A stretch of 64,000 bases of DNA from Pseudomonas viridiflava (GTDB lineage: Bacteria > Pseudomonadota > Gammaproteobacteria > Pseudomonadales > Pseudomonadaceae), in the NCBI RefSeq assembly GCF_900591205.1, contig NZ_UUPU01000033.1, positions 40,156 to 104,155 on the forward strand. The letters are read 5' to 3'. Positions 43,194 through 51,121 of this stretch are shown here, one piece after another. The notes beneath the pieces are model-generated. The model worked only from the letters and a program-made list of their open reading frames with translations. It was not told the DNA's origin and ran no database searches. Position numbers and translations under genes: made by a program. Position 1 is the stretch's first letter. The number at the start of each line of letters is the position of its first letter.

Positions 43194-43466
43194 ATGTTTA
43201 CGCTCTCTCAACTGCGAAATTGCATCGAAGAAGGCTTGGCGCCGCTGACGTGCGAGTTCACGCTGTGCCGCGACGCGTCGCTGACCCTCAAGGTCTACGA
43301 CGCCGACACCGGCCGGGTGGACCTGGTGGTGACGGGGATCAGCACCAACCGGCTGCAGACCCCGCAGGAAGTGGACAAGATGGTGGAAGAATTGCGCTAC
43401 GAGTTGCAAAGCAACAACATGGGCAAGCTCACGCTGGATGACTTGCCTTCAACGACGAACCAATAA
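43194..43466 (+). CDS. DUF1652 family protein
   Basis: A 90-residue protein with the DUF1652 pattern: MFTLSQLRNCIEEGLAPLTCEFTLCRDASLTLKVYDADTGRVDLVVTGIS followed by a helical ELRYELQ segment. The family is common in Pseudomonas, has no known function and often occurs as several paralogues. It has a dyad and a structured leader upstream. Its 3' end overlaps the convergent MFS gene by 38 bp. Confidence 0.88.
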   Translation: MFTLSQLRNCIEEGLAPLTCEFTLCRDASLTLKVYDADTGRVDLVVTGISTNRLQTPQEVDKMVEELRYELQSNNMGKLTLDDLPSTTNQ

Positions 43467-44622
43467 AATAGAACACCCCGCCCGCGACGATAAACGCCCC
43501 CAGCATGTAAAACATGTAGTGTGCCGGCAGGCTGGCCAACACCAGCCCGCACAACACCGGCCCCAGGGCGGCCCCGAGGTTGGACAGGTTTTGCGCACCG
43601 TAGTACATGCCCCGCAGGTGATCCGGGGCAATCCGGTCGATAAACATGTACTCGGCCGGAAACACGATAATTTCCCCCACGGTAAACACTGCCATCGCCA
43701 GCACCCACCACAGCACGCTGGTGGACAGCGCGAACCCGACCAGCCCCAACATAAACATGCTCAAGCCAACGATCAGCCATTGGCTCAGGTATCGGTGGGA
43801 AATGCGTCGGCCGATCACATATTGCAAGGCGATGACCAGCACCGCATTGGTGGTAAGCACGGCGCTGATGACGGTGTAGGTGTATTGCGCGCTGGTGGTA
43901 GTCACCAGGTATTGCGACAGGTAAGCGGTGAACTGGCCGAATACCACGGCACTGAGCAGCCCCCCAAGGGTGAAGCACACCAGGCGGTGGTCACGTAACA
44001 GCACGCGGCCAACGGCGAGGAACGACACCGGCTTTTGCGCGGGCTCGGCAGTGGCCAAGGTGCGATCGCCCCACCGCCAATACAACAGGAAAAACCCCAG
44101 CCCCAGCAACGCCGACAAAATAAACGGCAAGCTGATATCCAGCTTGGCCACCATCGCGCCAAAAAACGGCCCCACGGCGTAACCGATGTTGGTCAGGGTG
44201 TACTTGATGGAAAACACTTCGCTGCGCGCATCCTCGGGCAGCAGGCTGGCAAAGCCGGCCTTGACCGCGATGTCGATCACCGCGTACGCCAGGTTGATCA
44301 GGATCAGGCAGCTGTAGAACGCCCAGATATTCTGCGCGAGGACCGTGCCGATAAAGCCCACTACAAACAGCACGCTCAACCCCAGCAGCAGCCGATAACT
44401 GTTGATGCGGTCGACCAGAAAGCCGCCATACACACTGAGCAATGAACCGACGATCAGCGAACTGCCGATCACCAGGCCAACCTGGGTGATGTCCAGGGCG
44501 AAGTGGTGGGTGAGGTAAATCACGAGGTAGGGAAAGGTTATCGCTTTGGCCAGCGTGAGCATCAACGTGGCGGACAACAACAGGTTCACGGTGCGGGGGT
44601 AGTTTCTTATTGTGGCAAGCAT
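43429..44622 (-). CDS. MFS transporter, drug-exporter type
   Basis: A 397-residue protein with about 12 membrane helices. The loop 2-3 signature is present in the form GSLLSVYGGFLVDRINSYRLLL, and helix 5 has the antiporter-like VGPFFGAMVAKL. The Met at 44622 (MLATIRNYPRTVNLLLSATLMLTLAKAITFPYLVIYL) is preferred because it is followed at once by helix 1. The overall type resembles MdtH/YttB-like exporters. The substrate is unknown. It overlaps the DUF1652 gene at the 3' end. Confidence 0.85.
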   Translation of the reverse strand: MLATIRNYPRTVNLLLSATLMLTLAKAITFPYLVIYLTHHFALDITQVGLVIGSSLIVGSLLSVYGGFLVDRINSYRLLLGLSVLFVVGFIGTVLAQNIWAFYSCLILINLAYAVIDIAVKAGFASLLPEDARSEVFSIKYTLTNIGYAVGPFFGAMVAKLDISLPFILSALLGLGFFLLYWRWGDRTLATAEPAQKPVSFLAVGRVLLRDHRLVCFTLGGLLSAVVFGQFTAYLSQYLVTTTSAQYTYTVISAVLTTNAVLVIALQYVIGRRISHRYLSQWLIVGLSMFMLGLVGFALSTSVLWWVLAMAVFTVGEIIVFPAEYMFIDRIAPDHLRGMYYGAQNLSNLGAALGPVLCGLVLASLPAHYMFYMLGAFIVAGGVFYFIGSSLKASHPA

Positions 44623-44699
44623 CCTGCTCTCTTTCTTTTGAAGGTAACGCGACAATCGAGGCCGGTTACCTTACCGCAAGAACAGGCAAAAAACGCGGG

Positions 44700-45008
44700 T
44701 CATTTCTTGACGGGAGTGATCTCAAGAATAGTGCCGTTGGTGGTCTTGAGCAGCACGAACTTGTCGCCCACCCGCGCCCATTGGCTGTCGGCTTCAGGCT
44801 GCTTGAGGCCGCGCTTTTTCCAGTCGCTGACGGCCGACTCCTTGCGCATCAGCATGTCCGGGGCACGGTCACCTTCTTTCAGATCGCGGGTGTTGATACT
44901 CGAAGGCTGCACGGTTTCCTGGGGGGTATCACCGGCCTGTGCGACAAAGCTGGCGGTGGACAGGCTGGCAGCGACCAGCAGGCAGGCGGCTAGGTTTTTG
45001 GACTTCAT
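44700..45008 (-). CDS. RcnB-like periplasmic protein
   Basis: A 102-residue secreted protein. The signal peptide MKSKNLAACLLVAASLSTASFVAQA is followed by a polar stretch and the RcnB-family C terminus (DWKKRGLKQPEADSQWARVGDKFVLLKTTNGTILEITP). RcnB of E. coli affects nickel/cobalt homeostasis, but most Pseudomonas homologues are untested. It is divergent from the XRE-cupin regulator, and the 125-bp gap holds the CATGAAA repeats. Confidence 0.75.
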   Translation of the reverse strand: MKSKNLAACLLVAASLSTASFVAQAGDTPQETVQPSSINTRDLKEGDRAPDMLMRKESAVSDWKKRGLKQPEADSQWARVGDKFVLLKTTNGTILEITPVKK

Positions 45009-45077
45009 GGGTGCTCCTTCAATGAATGATGCGTACCCAGGTTCCGACCGCAGCGGCGTGGAATCATTCAGCCGCGC

Positions 45078-45106
45078 TTGCTGGCATGAAATAAATCCTG
45101 TAATTT
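45078..45106 (+). promoter_or_regulatory. Promoter of the XRE-cupin/GS operon
   Basis: TTGCTG (45078-45083), a 17-bp spacer and TAATTT (45101-45106). The start would be near 45113. The first CATGAAA site lies in the spacer and the second overlaps the start, an arrangement fit for repression. Confidence 0.5.
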
Positions 45107-45138
45107 TTCATGAAATTATTCGATATAAATTTCATGAA
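45085..45138. promoter_or_regulatory. Three CATGAAA-type operator sites at 24-bp spacing
   Basis: CATGAAAT (45085-45092), TTTCATGAAA (45106-45115, a perfect palindrome) and TTTCATGAA (45130-45138). Their CATG centres are at 45086.5, 45110.5 and 45134.5, exactly 24 bp apart. The third covers the regulator start codon. Autoregulation by the XRE-cupin protein is the simplest reading. Confidence 0.55.
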
Positions 45139-45691
45139 CCAGCAAGAAGAACTTGCAGCGCTCGCGAGCCTGATCCACGACCTGCGCAAGCACAAGAAGC
45201 TCACCCTCGCCCAGCTGGCGCAAAAGATCGAGCGCTCGGTGGGTTTCTTGTCCCAGGTGGAGCGCGGCCTGTCGCGCCCGACCGTGGCGGACCTGACCGC
45301 CATCAGCCACGCCCTCGATGTGCCCACCACTTACTTCTACAGCTTGCCCAAACCCAAGGCCGTGGCATGGGTGACCCGCCCCGACGAGCGGCGCACGGTG
45401 TACTACGCCAATGGCATCACCGACATTCTGGTCTCGCCGAGTATGAATGGCGCGTTTTCGATGCTCGACAGCCTGTTGGCCCCCGGCGCCAGCAGCGGCG
45501 AGCAAGCCATGAGCGACCGCGCCGAACAGGCCGGTTTTGTACTGGAGGGCGAGCTGACACTGTGGGTTGAGGATGAAGCTGAGCCGGTCACCCTCGGCCC
45601 CGGCGACAGCTTCCACCTGGCCAGTTTCGCCAATTGCCGCTACGCCAACCTGACCGACCTGCCCGCCCGCGTGCTGTGGGTTTACAACTAG
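45134..45691 (+). CDS. XRE-cupin transcriptional regulator
   Basis: A 185-residue regulator with an N-terminal HTH_3 domain (LIHDLRKHKKLTLAQLAQKIERSVGFLSQVERGLSRPTVADLTAISHAL) and a C-terminal cupin (residues ~110-180; SDRAEQAGFVLEGELTLWVEDEAEPVTLGPGDSFHL). The Met at 45134 (MNQQEELAAL) is favoured because the likely transcription start lies near 45113; another in-frame ATG is at 45110. Neither has a clear ribosome site. It precedes a glutamine-synthetase-like gene by 11 bp. Regulators of this type control polyamine or amino acid catabolic genes (PuuR-like). Confidence 0.87.
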   Translation: MNQQEELAALASLIHDLRKHKKLTLAQLAQKIERSVGFLSQVERGLSRPTVADLTAISHALDVPTTYFYSLPKPKAVAWVTRPDERRTVYYANGITDILVSPSMNGAFSMLDSLLAPGASSGEQAMSDRAEQAGFVLEGELTLWVEDEAEPVTLGPGDSFHLASFANCRYANLTDLPARVLWVYN

Positions 45692-45702
45692 GAGCAACAC
45701 CT

Positions 45703-47049
45703 GTGAAAAGCCAACCTTCCACGTTGCTGGCCGAAGTCCGGACCTTTCGCCAGAACCACCCCGACGTGCGTTATGTGGACCTGATCGCCCTGGACATTCC
45801 CGGGCATTTCTACGGCAAGCGCTACCCGGTAGAAATGCTCGAAAAAGTCGCCGCCGGCAGCCCCTTGAAGCTGCCGCAAAACGCCGTGCTGCTGGGGACT
45901 CAAGGTGGGTTGTTCAAGATTGGTGATTACTGCTTCCACGACGGCGACCCGGACGCCAACCGCCGCCTGGTGCCGGGCACACTCAAGCCGGTGAGCTGGG
46001 AATCACAGCCTTTGGGGCAGATGCTGATCACCTCGGACGGCACCGACGCGCCCATCGAGTTCGAACCCCGTGAAGTCCTGGCCAAGGTGCTGGAACGCCT
46101 GCACCACAAAGGCATCCACCCGGTGGTGGCGTTTGAGCTGGAGTTCTACCTGTTCGACAAAAAGCTCGACAACGGCCTGCCGCAATTTGCTCGCGACCCG
46201 CTGAGCGATGACGCCGACGACCAGCCCACCCTGCACATCGACCGGCTGTCACGCTTCAGTGAGGTGCTGGACGATATGGCGCAAACCGCCAAGGCCCAGG
46301 GTATCGACATCACGGTAATCACCGCCGAACTCGGCCCCGGCCAGTTCGAGATCAATTTTGGCCACCTCGACGACGGCGTGCGCGCCGCCGACTGGGCCGC
46401 CCTGTTCTGTCGCAGCACACGCGGCGTAGCATTGAAACACGGCTACCGCGCCAGTTTTATGGCCAAGCCTTACCTGCAATATCCCGGCAGCGGCATGCAT
46501 GTGCATGTCAGCCTGTATGACGGCGCGGGCAATAACCTGCTGGCGGCCCATCAACAGCAACCCCTGCGCCATGCGGTGGCCGGCTGCCTGGAATTGCTGC
46601 CGCACTGCATGCCGATCTTCGCGCCCAACCACAATGCCTTGCGCCGCCTCGGCGGCACAGTAAACGCCGCGACCCGCGCCAGCTGGGGCTTTGAAGACCG
46701 CGATGGGTGCGTGCGCATCCCTGAATCCGACCCGCGCAACCTGCGCATCGAACACCGCCTGGCCAGCGCCGATGCCAACCCCTATCTGGTGCTGGCGGCG
46801 ATCCTGGCCGGGCTTGAGCATGGGCTTGAAACCCAGCGCGAACCCATCGCGCCGCTGAACGAGGACCGCAACAGCGGCGCCGACTTCCCTCTGGAAATGC
46901 TCGAGGCCGTGCGTGCCATGCAGCATCAGCCGGTCGTGCGCGATAAGCTGGGCGCCGAGTTTGTCGATGTGTACTGCGAAAACAAACGCCAGGACCATTT
47001 GGCCTTTCAACACGAGATCAATGCGCGCGAATACCGCTGGTTTCTCTAA
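45703..47049 (+). CDS. Glutamine synthetase family ligase (gamma-glutamylpolyamine synthetase-like)
   Basis: A 448-residue GS-fold enzyme. It starts at a GTG (45703) preceded by AGGAGCAACACCT. Metal- and substrate-binding motifs include VVAFELEFYLF, GQFEINFGH, YPGSGMHVHVSLYDGAGNNL and the C-terminal RLGGTVNAATRASWGFEDRDGCVRIP...NLRIEHRLASADANPYLVLAAILAG. The lack of the GlnA adenylylation motif and its pairing with an XRE-cupin regulator point to a catabolic ligase such as PuuA/SpuI or a glutamyl-amine variant, not ammonia assimilation. The amine substrate is unknown. Confidence 0.88.
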   Translation: MKSQPSTLLAEVRTFRQNHPDVRYVDLIALDIPGHFYGKRYPVEMLEKVAAGSPLKLPQNAVLLGTQGGLFKIGDYCFHDGDPDANRRLVPGTLKPVSWESQPLGQMLITSDGTDAPIEFEPREVLAKVLERLHHKGIHPVVAFELEFYLFDKKLDNGLPQFARDPLSDDADDQPTLHIDRLSRFSEVLDDMAQTAKAQGIDITVITAELGPGQFEINFGHLDDGVRAADWAALFCRSTRGVALKHGYRASFMAKPYLQYPGSGMHVHVSLYDGAGNNLLAAHQQQPLRHAVAGCLELLPHCMPIFAPNHNALRRLGGTVNAATRASWGFEDRDGCVRIPESDPRNLRIEHRLASADANPYLVLAAILAGLEHGLETQREPIAPLNEDRNSGADFPLEMLEAVRAMQHQPVVRDKLGAEFVDVYCENKRQDHLAFQHEINAREYRWFL

Positions 47050-47064
47050 CCGTCTGAATCACCG

Positions 47065-48162
47065 ATGACCGAGCAAAGCGCTCCCGCCCTCAAGGAAATC
47101 TTCAACCTGGAACGCCTGCAACACATCGCCGCCGAAATGAGCGCGGTGTACCCGGCGTTCGACGCCAAGGGGTTCCTCAAGCACGCCACGGCGGGGCTTG
47201 CCGAACTGTCGGTGATGCAACGCATGGCGCGGGTCAGCGAAAGCCTGCACGCGGTGATTGCGCTGGATTATCCGCAGACCCTCAAGCGGCTCTACGCCCT
47301 GGCTCCGCGCCTGAACAGCGGGTTCGTCAGCCTGTTCCTGGCGCACTATGTGGCGAGTTACGGCCTGCATGACTTCAAGCGTTCCATGGCGGCGCTCAAG
47401 TACTTCACCCCCTTTGGCTCTGCCGAATTCGCCATCCGCCACTTCCTGCTGCACGACTTCAAACGCACCCTGGCGGTGCTGCAAGCATGGTCGCTGGATA
47501 CCAACGAACACGTGCGCCGTCTCGCCAGCGAAGGCTCGCGGCCGCGCCTGCCCTGGTCGTTTCGCCTGGCCGAGGTACAGGCCAATCCGCAGCTGTGCGC
47601 CTCGATCCTCGACAACCTCAAGGCCGACAGCAGCCTGTATGTACGCAAGTCCGTGGCCAACCACCTCAATGACATCACCAAGGACCACCCCGACTGGGTG
47701 CTCAGCCTGATCGAAGGCTGGAGCCTGGATAACCCCCACACCGCCTGGATCGCCCGCCACGCGCTGCGCAGCCTGATCAAGCAAGGCAACACCCGAGCGC
47801 TGACGATCATGGGCGCGGGCGCCAGGGCCGAGGTGAGGATCGGTGAGCTGAGCGTCACACCGGCAGTGATCAGCCTGGGCGAGCGGATCACCCTGTCATT
47901 CACCCTGCAATCCACCGCCGACACCGCGCAGAAGCTGGTGGTGGACTACGCCATCGACTATGTGAAAAGCGCCGGTCACAGTGCAAGCAAGGTGTTCAAG
48001 CTCAAGGCATTTACCCTGGGTGCGGGTGAGCAGCAACGCATCAGCCGCGAGCAACATATTCGTGAACTGACCACGCGCAAGCACTATCCGGGCAAGCACG
48101 CGGTACACGTGATGGTGAATGGGGAGCGGTTGGGCAGTGCAGAGTTTGAATTGCGCGATTGA
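47065..48162 (+). CDS. alkC: AlkC-type DNA alkylation glycosylase with C-terminal Ig-like domain
   Basis: A 365-residue DNA repair glycosylase of the HEAT-like-repeat AlkC family, removing cationic 3-methyl bases. The N-terminal two thirds are helical repeats with conserved blocks YGLHDFKRSMAALKYFTPFGSAEFAIRHFLL and EGSRPRLPWSFRL. The last ~100 residues (from about 260; VRIGELSVTPAVISLGERITLSFTLQSTADTAQKLVVDYAIDYVK) read as an immunoglobulin-like beta domain, a feature described for Pseudomonas AlkC. It starts 15 bp after the GS gene, so it may share its transcript. Confidence 0.9.
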   Translation: MTEQSAPALKEIFNLERLQHIAAEMSAVYPAFDAKGFLKHATAGLAELSVMQRMARVSESLHAVIALDYPQTLKRLYALAPRLNSGFVSLFLAHYVASYGLHDFKRSMAALKYFTPFGSAEFAIRHFLLHDFKRTLAVLQAWSLDTNEHVRRLASEGSRPRLPWSFRLAEVQANPQLCASILDNLKADSSLYVRKSVANHLNDITKDHPDWVLSLIEGWSLDNPHTAWIARHALRSLIKQGNTRALTIMGAGARAEVRIGELSVTPAVISLGERITLSFTLQSTADTAQKLVVDYAIDYVKSAGHSASKVFKLKAFTLGAGEQQRISREQHIRELTTRKHYPGKHAVHVMVNGERLGSAEFELRD

Positions 48163-48213
48163 CGATAGTAGTCATCGCACCCCGATCAGCTCCCACATTT
48201 TGATCCGGTGTCT

Positions 48214-49107
48214 TCAGGTGGACTCCCCCAGCAACAACCCCTGCTCCCGGGCGCACAACTCCACCAGGTAATCCCACAACACCCGCAGCCGCACCGACTT
48301 GTGCAGCTCCCTGCGCGAGCTGATCCAGTAGCTGCGCTGTATCCCCTCCCCCGGCAGCAACGGCACCAGGTCCGGATCGCCCGAGGCCATGAAGCACGGC
48401 AACACGGCGATCCCCAACCCCGAGCGCGCAGCCTGGTGCTGGGCGATCACGCTGGTGCTGTGGAACACCACCTTGGGGCTGCGGCAGAAGCTGCTGAGAA
48501 ATTTCAGTTCCTGGCTGAACAGCAGGTCGTCGACGTAATCGATCCATGAGTGGGCGGCCAGGTCTTCGCGCTTTTCGATTGGCGGGTTGCGCGCCAGGTA
48601 AGCGCGGCTGGCGTAGAGCGCGAGGCGGTAGTCGGTGAGTTTGCGCGTGACGAGTTGGTCGACGCTGGGGCGTTCGAGATGGATGCTGATTTCCGCTTCG
48701 CGGTTGAGGATGCTGACAAAGCGCGGCACGGCGAGCAGCTCCACTTCCAGGCCGGGGTAGCGCTCGAACAGCCCACCCATGCGACCCGCCAGGAACATCA
48801 CGCCCAGCCCCTCGGCCACGCCGAGGCGGATCTTGCCCAGGGGCGCGGCGGTATGGGTGAGTTCGTCTTCGGCCAACAGCGCGACGTTTTCCATGGCTTC
48901 GGCGTGTTTGAGCAAGGCTTCCCCGGAGGGGGTCAGCTCATAGCCCTGGGCGTGCTGCACGAACAACGCGGTGCCGAGGCTCTTTTCGATCGCCTCGATA
49001 TGCCGCGCTACCGTGGCATGCGTGGTTTTCAGGCGCTGCGCGGCGGTGAGCAGGCGGCCGCTGCGCTGCAACTCGAGAAAAAACCGCAGGTCATTCCAGT
49101 CGAACAT
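48214..49107 (-). CDS. LysR-family regulator
   Basis: A 297-residue LysR protein. The HTH spans residues ~1-60 (DWNDLRFFLELQRSGRLLTAAQRLKTTHATVARHIEAIEKSLGTALF) and the effector-binding domain follows. The ATG at 49107 has a GGGAGGCG site; the longer open frame upstream is translated REP sequence. It is divergent from the GMC oxidoreductase gene across a 302-bp gap with a REP doublet and two direct AAAACTAACA repeats, its likely target. Confidence 0.9.
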   Translation of the reverse strand: MFDWNDLRFFLELQRSGRLLTAAQRLKTTHATVARHIEAIEKSLGTALFVQHAQGYELTPSGEALLKHAEAMENVALLAEDELTHTAAPLGKIRLGVAEGLGVMFLAGRMGGLFERYPGLEVELLAVPRFVSILNREAEISIHLERPSVDQLVTRKLTDYRLALYASRAYLARNPPIEKREDLAAHSWIDYVDDLLFSQELKFLSSFCRSPKVVFHSTSVIAQHQAARSGLGIAVLPCFMASGDPDLVPLLPGEGIQRSYWISSRRELHKSVRLRVLWDYLVELCAREQGLLLGEST

Positions 49108-49137
49108 ATCGCCTCCCTCCCTTGGACAAAAATACCC

Positions 49138-49280
49138 GTGGCGAGCGGGCTTGCCCGCGTTGGGCTGCGCAGCAGCCCCAAAAACAGCAACGGTGGGCTT
49201 ACTGGGGCAACGCGGAGCCTGAGCCAGGGGCCCGCTTCGCACCCCAACGCGGGCAAGCCCGCTCGCCACAACTCGCCACA
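49138..49280. repeat. REP doublet
   Basis: GTGGCGAGCGGGCTTGCCCGC with GTTGGGCTGCGCAGCAGCCCC at the left and the inverted copy AACGCGGGCAAGCCCGCTCG at the right, a BIME-like pair. A further ACTCGCCACA is duplicated at the right edge. It lies between the LysR and GMC genes. Confidence 0.85.
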
Positions 49281-49337
49281 GGTGCAGTGCTCACCTTGAT
49301 TTTCATGGAGCTGTTTAAAAACGCACAGCAGCTGGGT

Positions 49338-49369
49338 AAAAACTAACATTTTTAAGACGAAAACTAACA
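49338..49369. promoter_or_regulatory. Direct repeats in the GMC oxidoreductase promoter region
   Basis: AAAACTAACA occurs at 49339-49348 and again at 49360-49369, 21 bp (two helical turns) apart, 40 bp before the GMC start. Same-face direct repeats of this kind are typical protein binding sites; the divergent LysR protein is the natural candidate. Confidence 0.5.
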
Positions 49370-49409
49370 ACTAGGATGGGGCCAATAAGAAAAACAAGCG
49401 AGACCTCAG

Positions 49410-51056
49410 ATGCCCATTGCAGCTGCTGAATACGATTACGTGGTAGTAGGCGCCGGCCCCGCGGGCTGCCTGCTGGCCAATCGACTGTCCGCCAACCCCG
49501 CCCACCGCGTGCTGCTGCTCGAAGCCGGCGGCCGCGACAACTACCCCTGGATCCATATCCCCGTCGGCTACCTGTTCTGCATCGGTAACCCGCGCACCGA
49601 CTGGTGCTTCAAGACCGAAGCCCAGGAGGGCCTGCAAGGCCGTGCGCTGAGTTATCCGCGGGGCAAGGTGCTGGGCGGCTGTTCGTCGATCAACGGCATG
49701 ATTTACATGCGCGGCCAGGCCCAGGATTACGACGGTTGGGCGGCCGAAGGCAATGCGGGCTGGGCCTGGAAAGACGTGCTGCCACTGTTCAAACAGAGCG
49801 AAAACCATTTTGCCGGTGGCTCGGAGTTCCACAGCGACGGCGGCGAGTGGCGAGTTGAGCAACAACGCCTGCACTGGCCGATTCTGGATGCGTTCCGAGA
49901 CGCGGCGGCGCAAAGCGGCATTGCACCGATCAGCGATTTCAACCAGGGCGATAACGAAGGCTGCGGCTACTTCCAGGTCAACCAAAAGGCCGGGGTGCGC
50001 TGGAATGCGGCCAAGGCGTTTCTCAAGCCGGTCCGCCAGCGCCCCAATCTGACCGTGCTGACCGAGGTGGACGTCGACCGTGTGCTGCTGGAAAACGGCC
50101 GCGCCTCCCAGGTACTCGCCCGTCAAAACGGCCAACCGGTGAGCTGGAAGGCGCGCAAGGAAATCGTACTGTGCGCCGGCTCCGTCGGTTCGCCGGGCAT
50201 CCTGCAACGCTCGGGGATCGGCCCCTCCAGCGTGCTCAAGCCCCTGGGCATCGAGGTGCTGCATGAGCTGCCCGGCGTCGGCGGCAACCTGCAGGACCAC
50301 CTGCAACTGCGGCTGATCTACAAGCTGGAAAACGCTCGCACCCTGAACCAGATCGCCGGCACCGTGTGGGGCAAGATGGGCATGGGCCTGCGCTATCTGT
50401 ATGACCGCAGCGGCCCGCTGTCGATGGCGCCCAGCCAGCTTGGCGCGTTCGCCCGCTCCGGCCCGGAACAGACCTCGGCCAACCTTGAATACCATGTACA
50501 GCCGCTGTCCCTGGAGCGCTTTGGCGAACCGTTGCATGCGTTCCCGGCGTTCACCGCGTCGGTCTGCGACCTGCGCCCACAAAGCCGTGGGCGCATTGAT
50601 ATTCGCTCGGCCAACCCGGCGGATGCCCCGCTGATCCGGCCCAACTACTTAAGCCATCCGGAAGACTTGCGAGTGGCCGCCGATGCCATTCGCCTGACGC
50701 GACGGATCGTGGCCGCGCCGGCTCTCAACCAGTTCAAGCCGGTGGAATACCTGCCGGGGGATGCGTTGCAGACCGAGGAGCAGTTGCACGAAGCCGCCGC
50801 ACGGATCGGGACTACAATCTTCCATCCGGTGGGCACCTGCCGCATGGGCAGCGATAAAGACGCCGTGGTCGACGCGCAACTGCGTGTGCATGGCGTGCCG
50901 GGCCTGCGCATCGCCGATGCCTCGGTCATGCCGCGTATCACGTCCGGCAATACCTGCTCACCGACGCTGATGATCGCGGAAAAGGCCGCGCAGCTGATCC
51001 TTTCGCCGAACACAAGGAGTCTCGCCCCGGAGAAAGAACTGGTTCATGCAATCTGA
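49410..51056 (+). CDS. GMC-family FAD oxidoreductase (choline/alcohol dehydrogenase-like)
   Basis: A 548-residue flavoenzyme oxidising an alcohol to an aldehyde or acid. The dinucleotide fold opens at residue 10 (YVVVGAGPAGCLLANRL) with LLLEAGGRDN. GMC signatures include YPRGKVLGGCSSINGMIYMRGQAQDYDGW and GSVGSPGILQRSGIG. The C-terminal active-site region reads FHPVGTCRMGSDKDAVVD and MPRITSGNTCSPTLMIAEKAA. The substrate is unknown. A LysR regulator is divergent and an MHS-type transporter follows after 65 bp, so the unit probably imports and oxidises one alcohol. Confidence 0.9.
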   Translation: MPIAAAEYDYVVVGAGPAGCLLANRLSANPAHRVLLLEAGGRDNYPWIHIPVGYLFCIGNPRTDWCFKTEAQEGLQGRALSYPRGKVLGGCSSINGMIYMRGQAQDYDGWAAEGNAGWAWKDVLPLFKQSENHFAGGSEFHSDGGEWRVEQQRLHWPILDAFRDAAAQSGIAPISDFNQGDNEGCGYFQVNQKAGVRWNAAKAFLKPVRQRPNLTVLTEVDVDRVLLENGRASQVLARQNGQPVSWKARKEIVLCAGSVGSPGILQRSGIGPSSVLKPLGIEVLHELPGVGGNLQDHLQLRLIYKLENARTLNQIAGTVWGKMGMGLRYLYDRSGPLSMAPSQLGAFARSGPEQTSANLEYHVQPLSLERFGEPLHAFPAFTASVCDLRPQSRGRIDIRSANPADAPLIRPNYLSHPEDLRVAADAIRLTRRIVAAPALNQFKPVEYLPGDALQTEEQLHEAAARIGTTIFHPVGTCRMGSDKDAVVDAQLRVHGVPGLRIADASVMPRITSGNTCSPTLMIAEKAAQLILSPNTRSLAPEKELVHAI

Positions 51057-51121
51057 ATAGCGGCGCCGCACCTGGCGCCGACAGTGGAACAACAATAAAT
51101 AATCACTGTGAGGGCTACCCG

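Noticed and set aside
49108..49269. N-terminal extension of the LysR gene
   Set aside because: The extra 54 residues are a translation of the REP doublet; the ATG at 49107 has a strong ribosome site and the correct LysR start.
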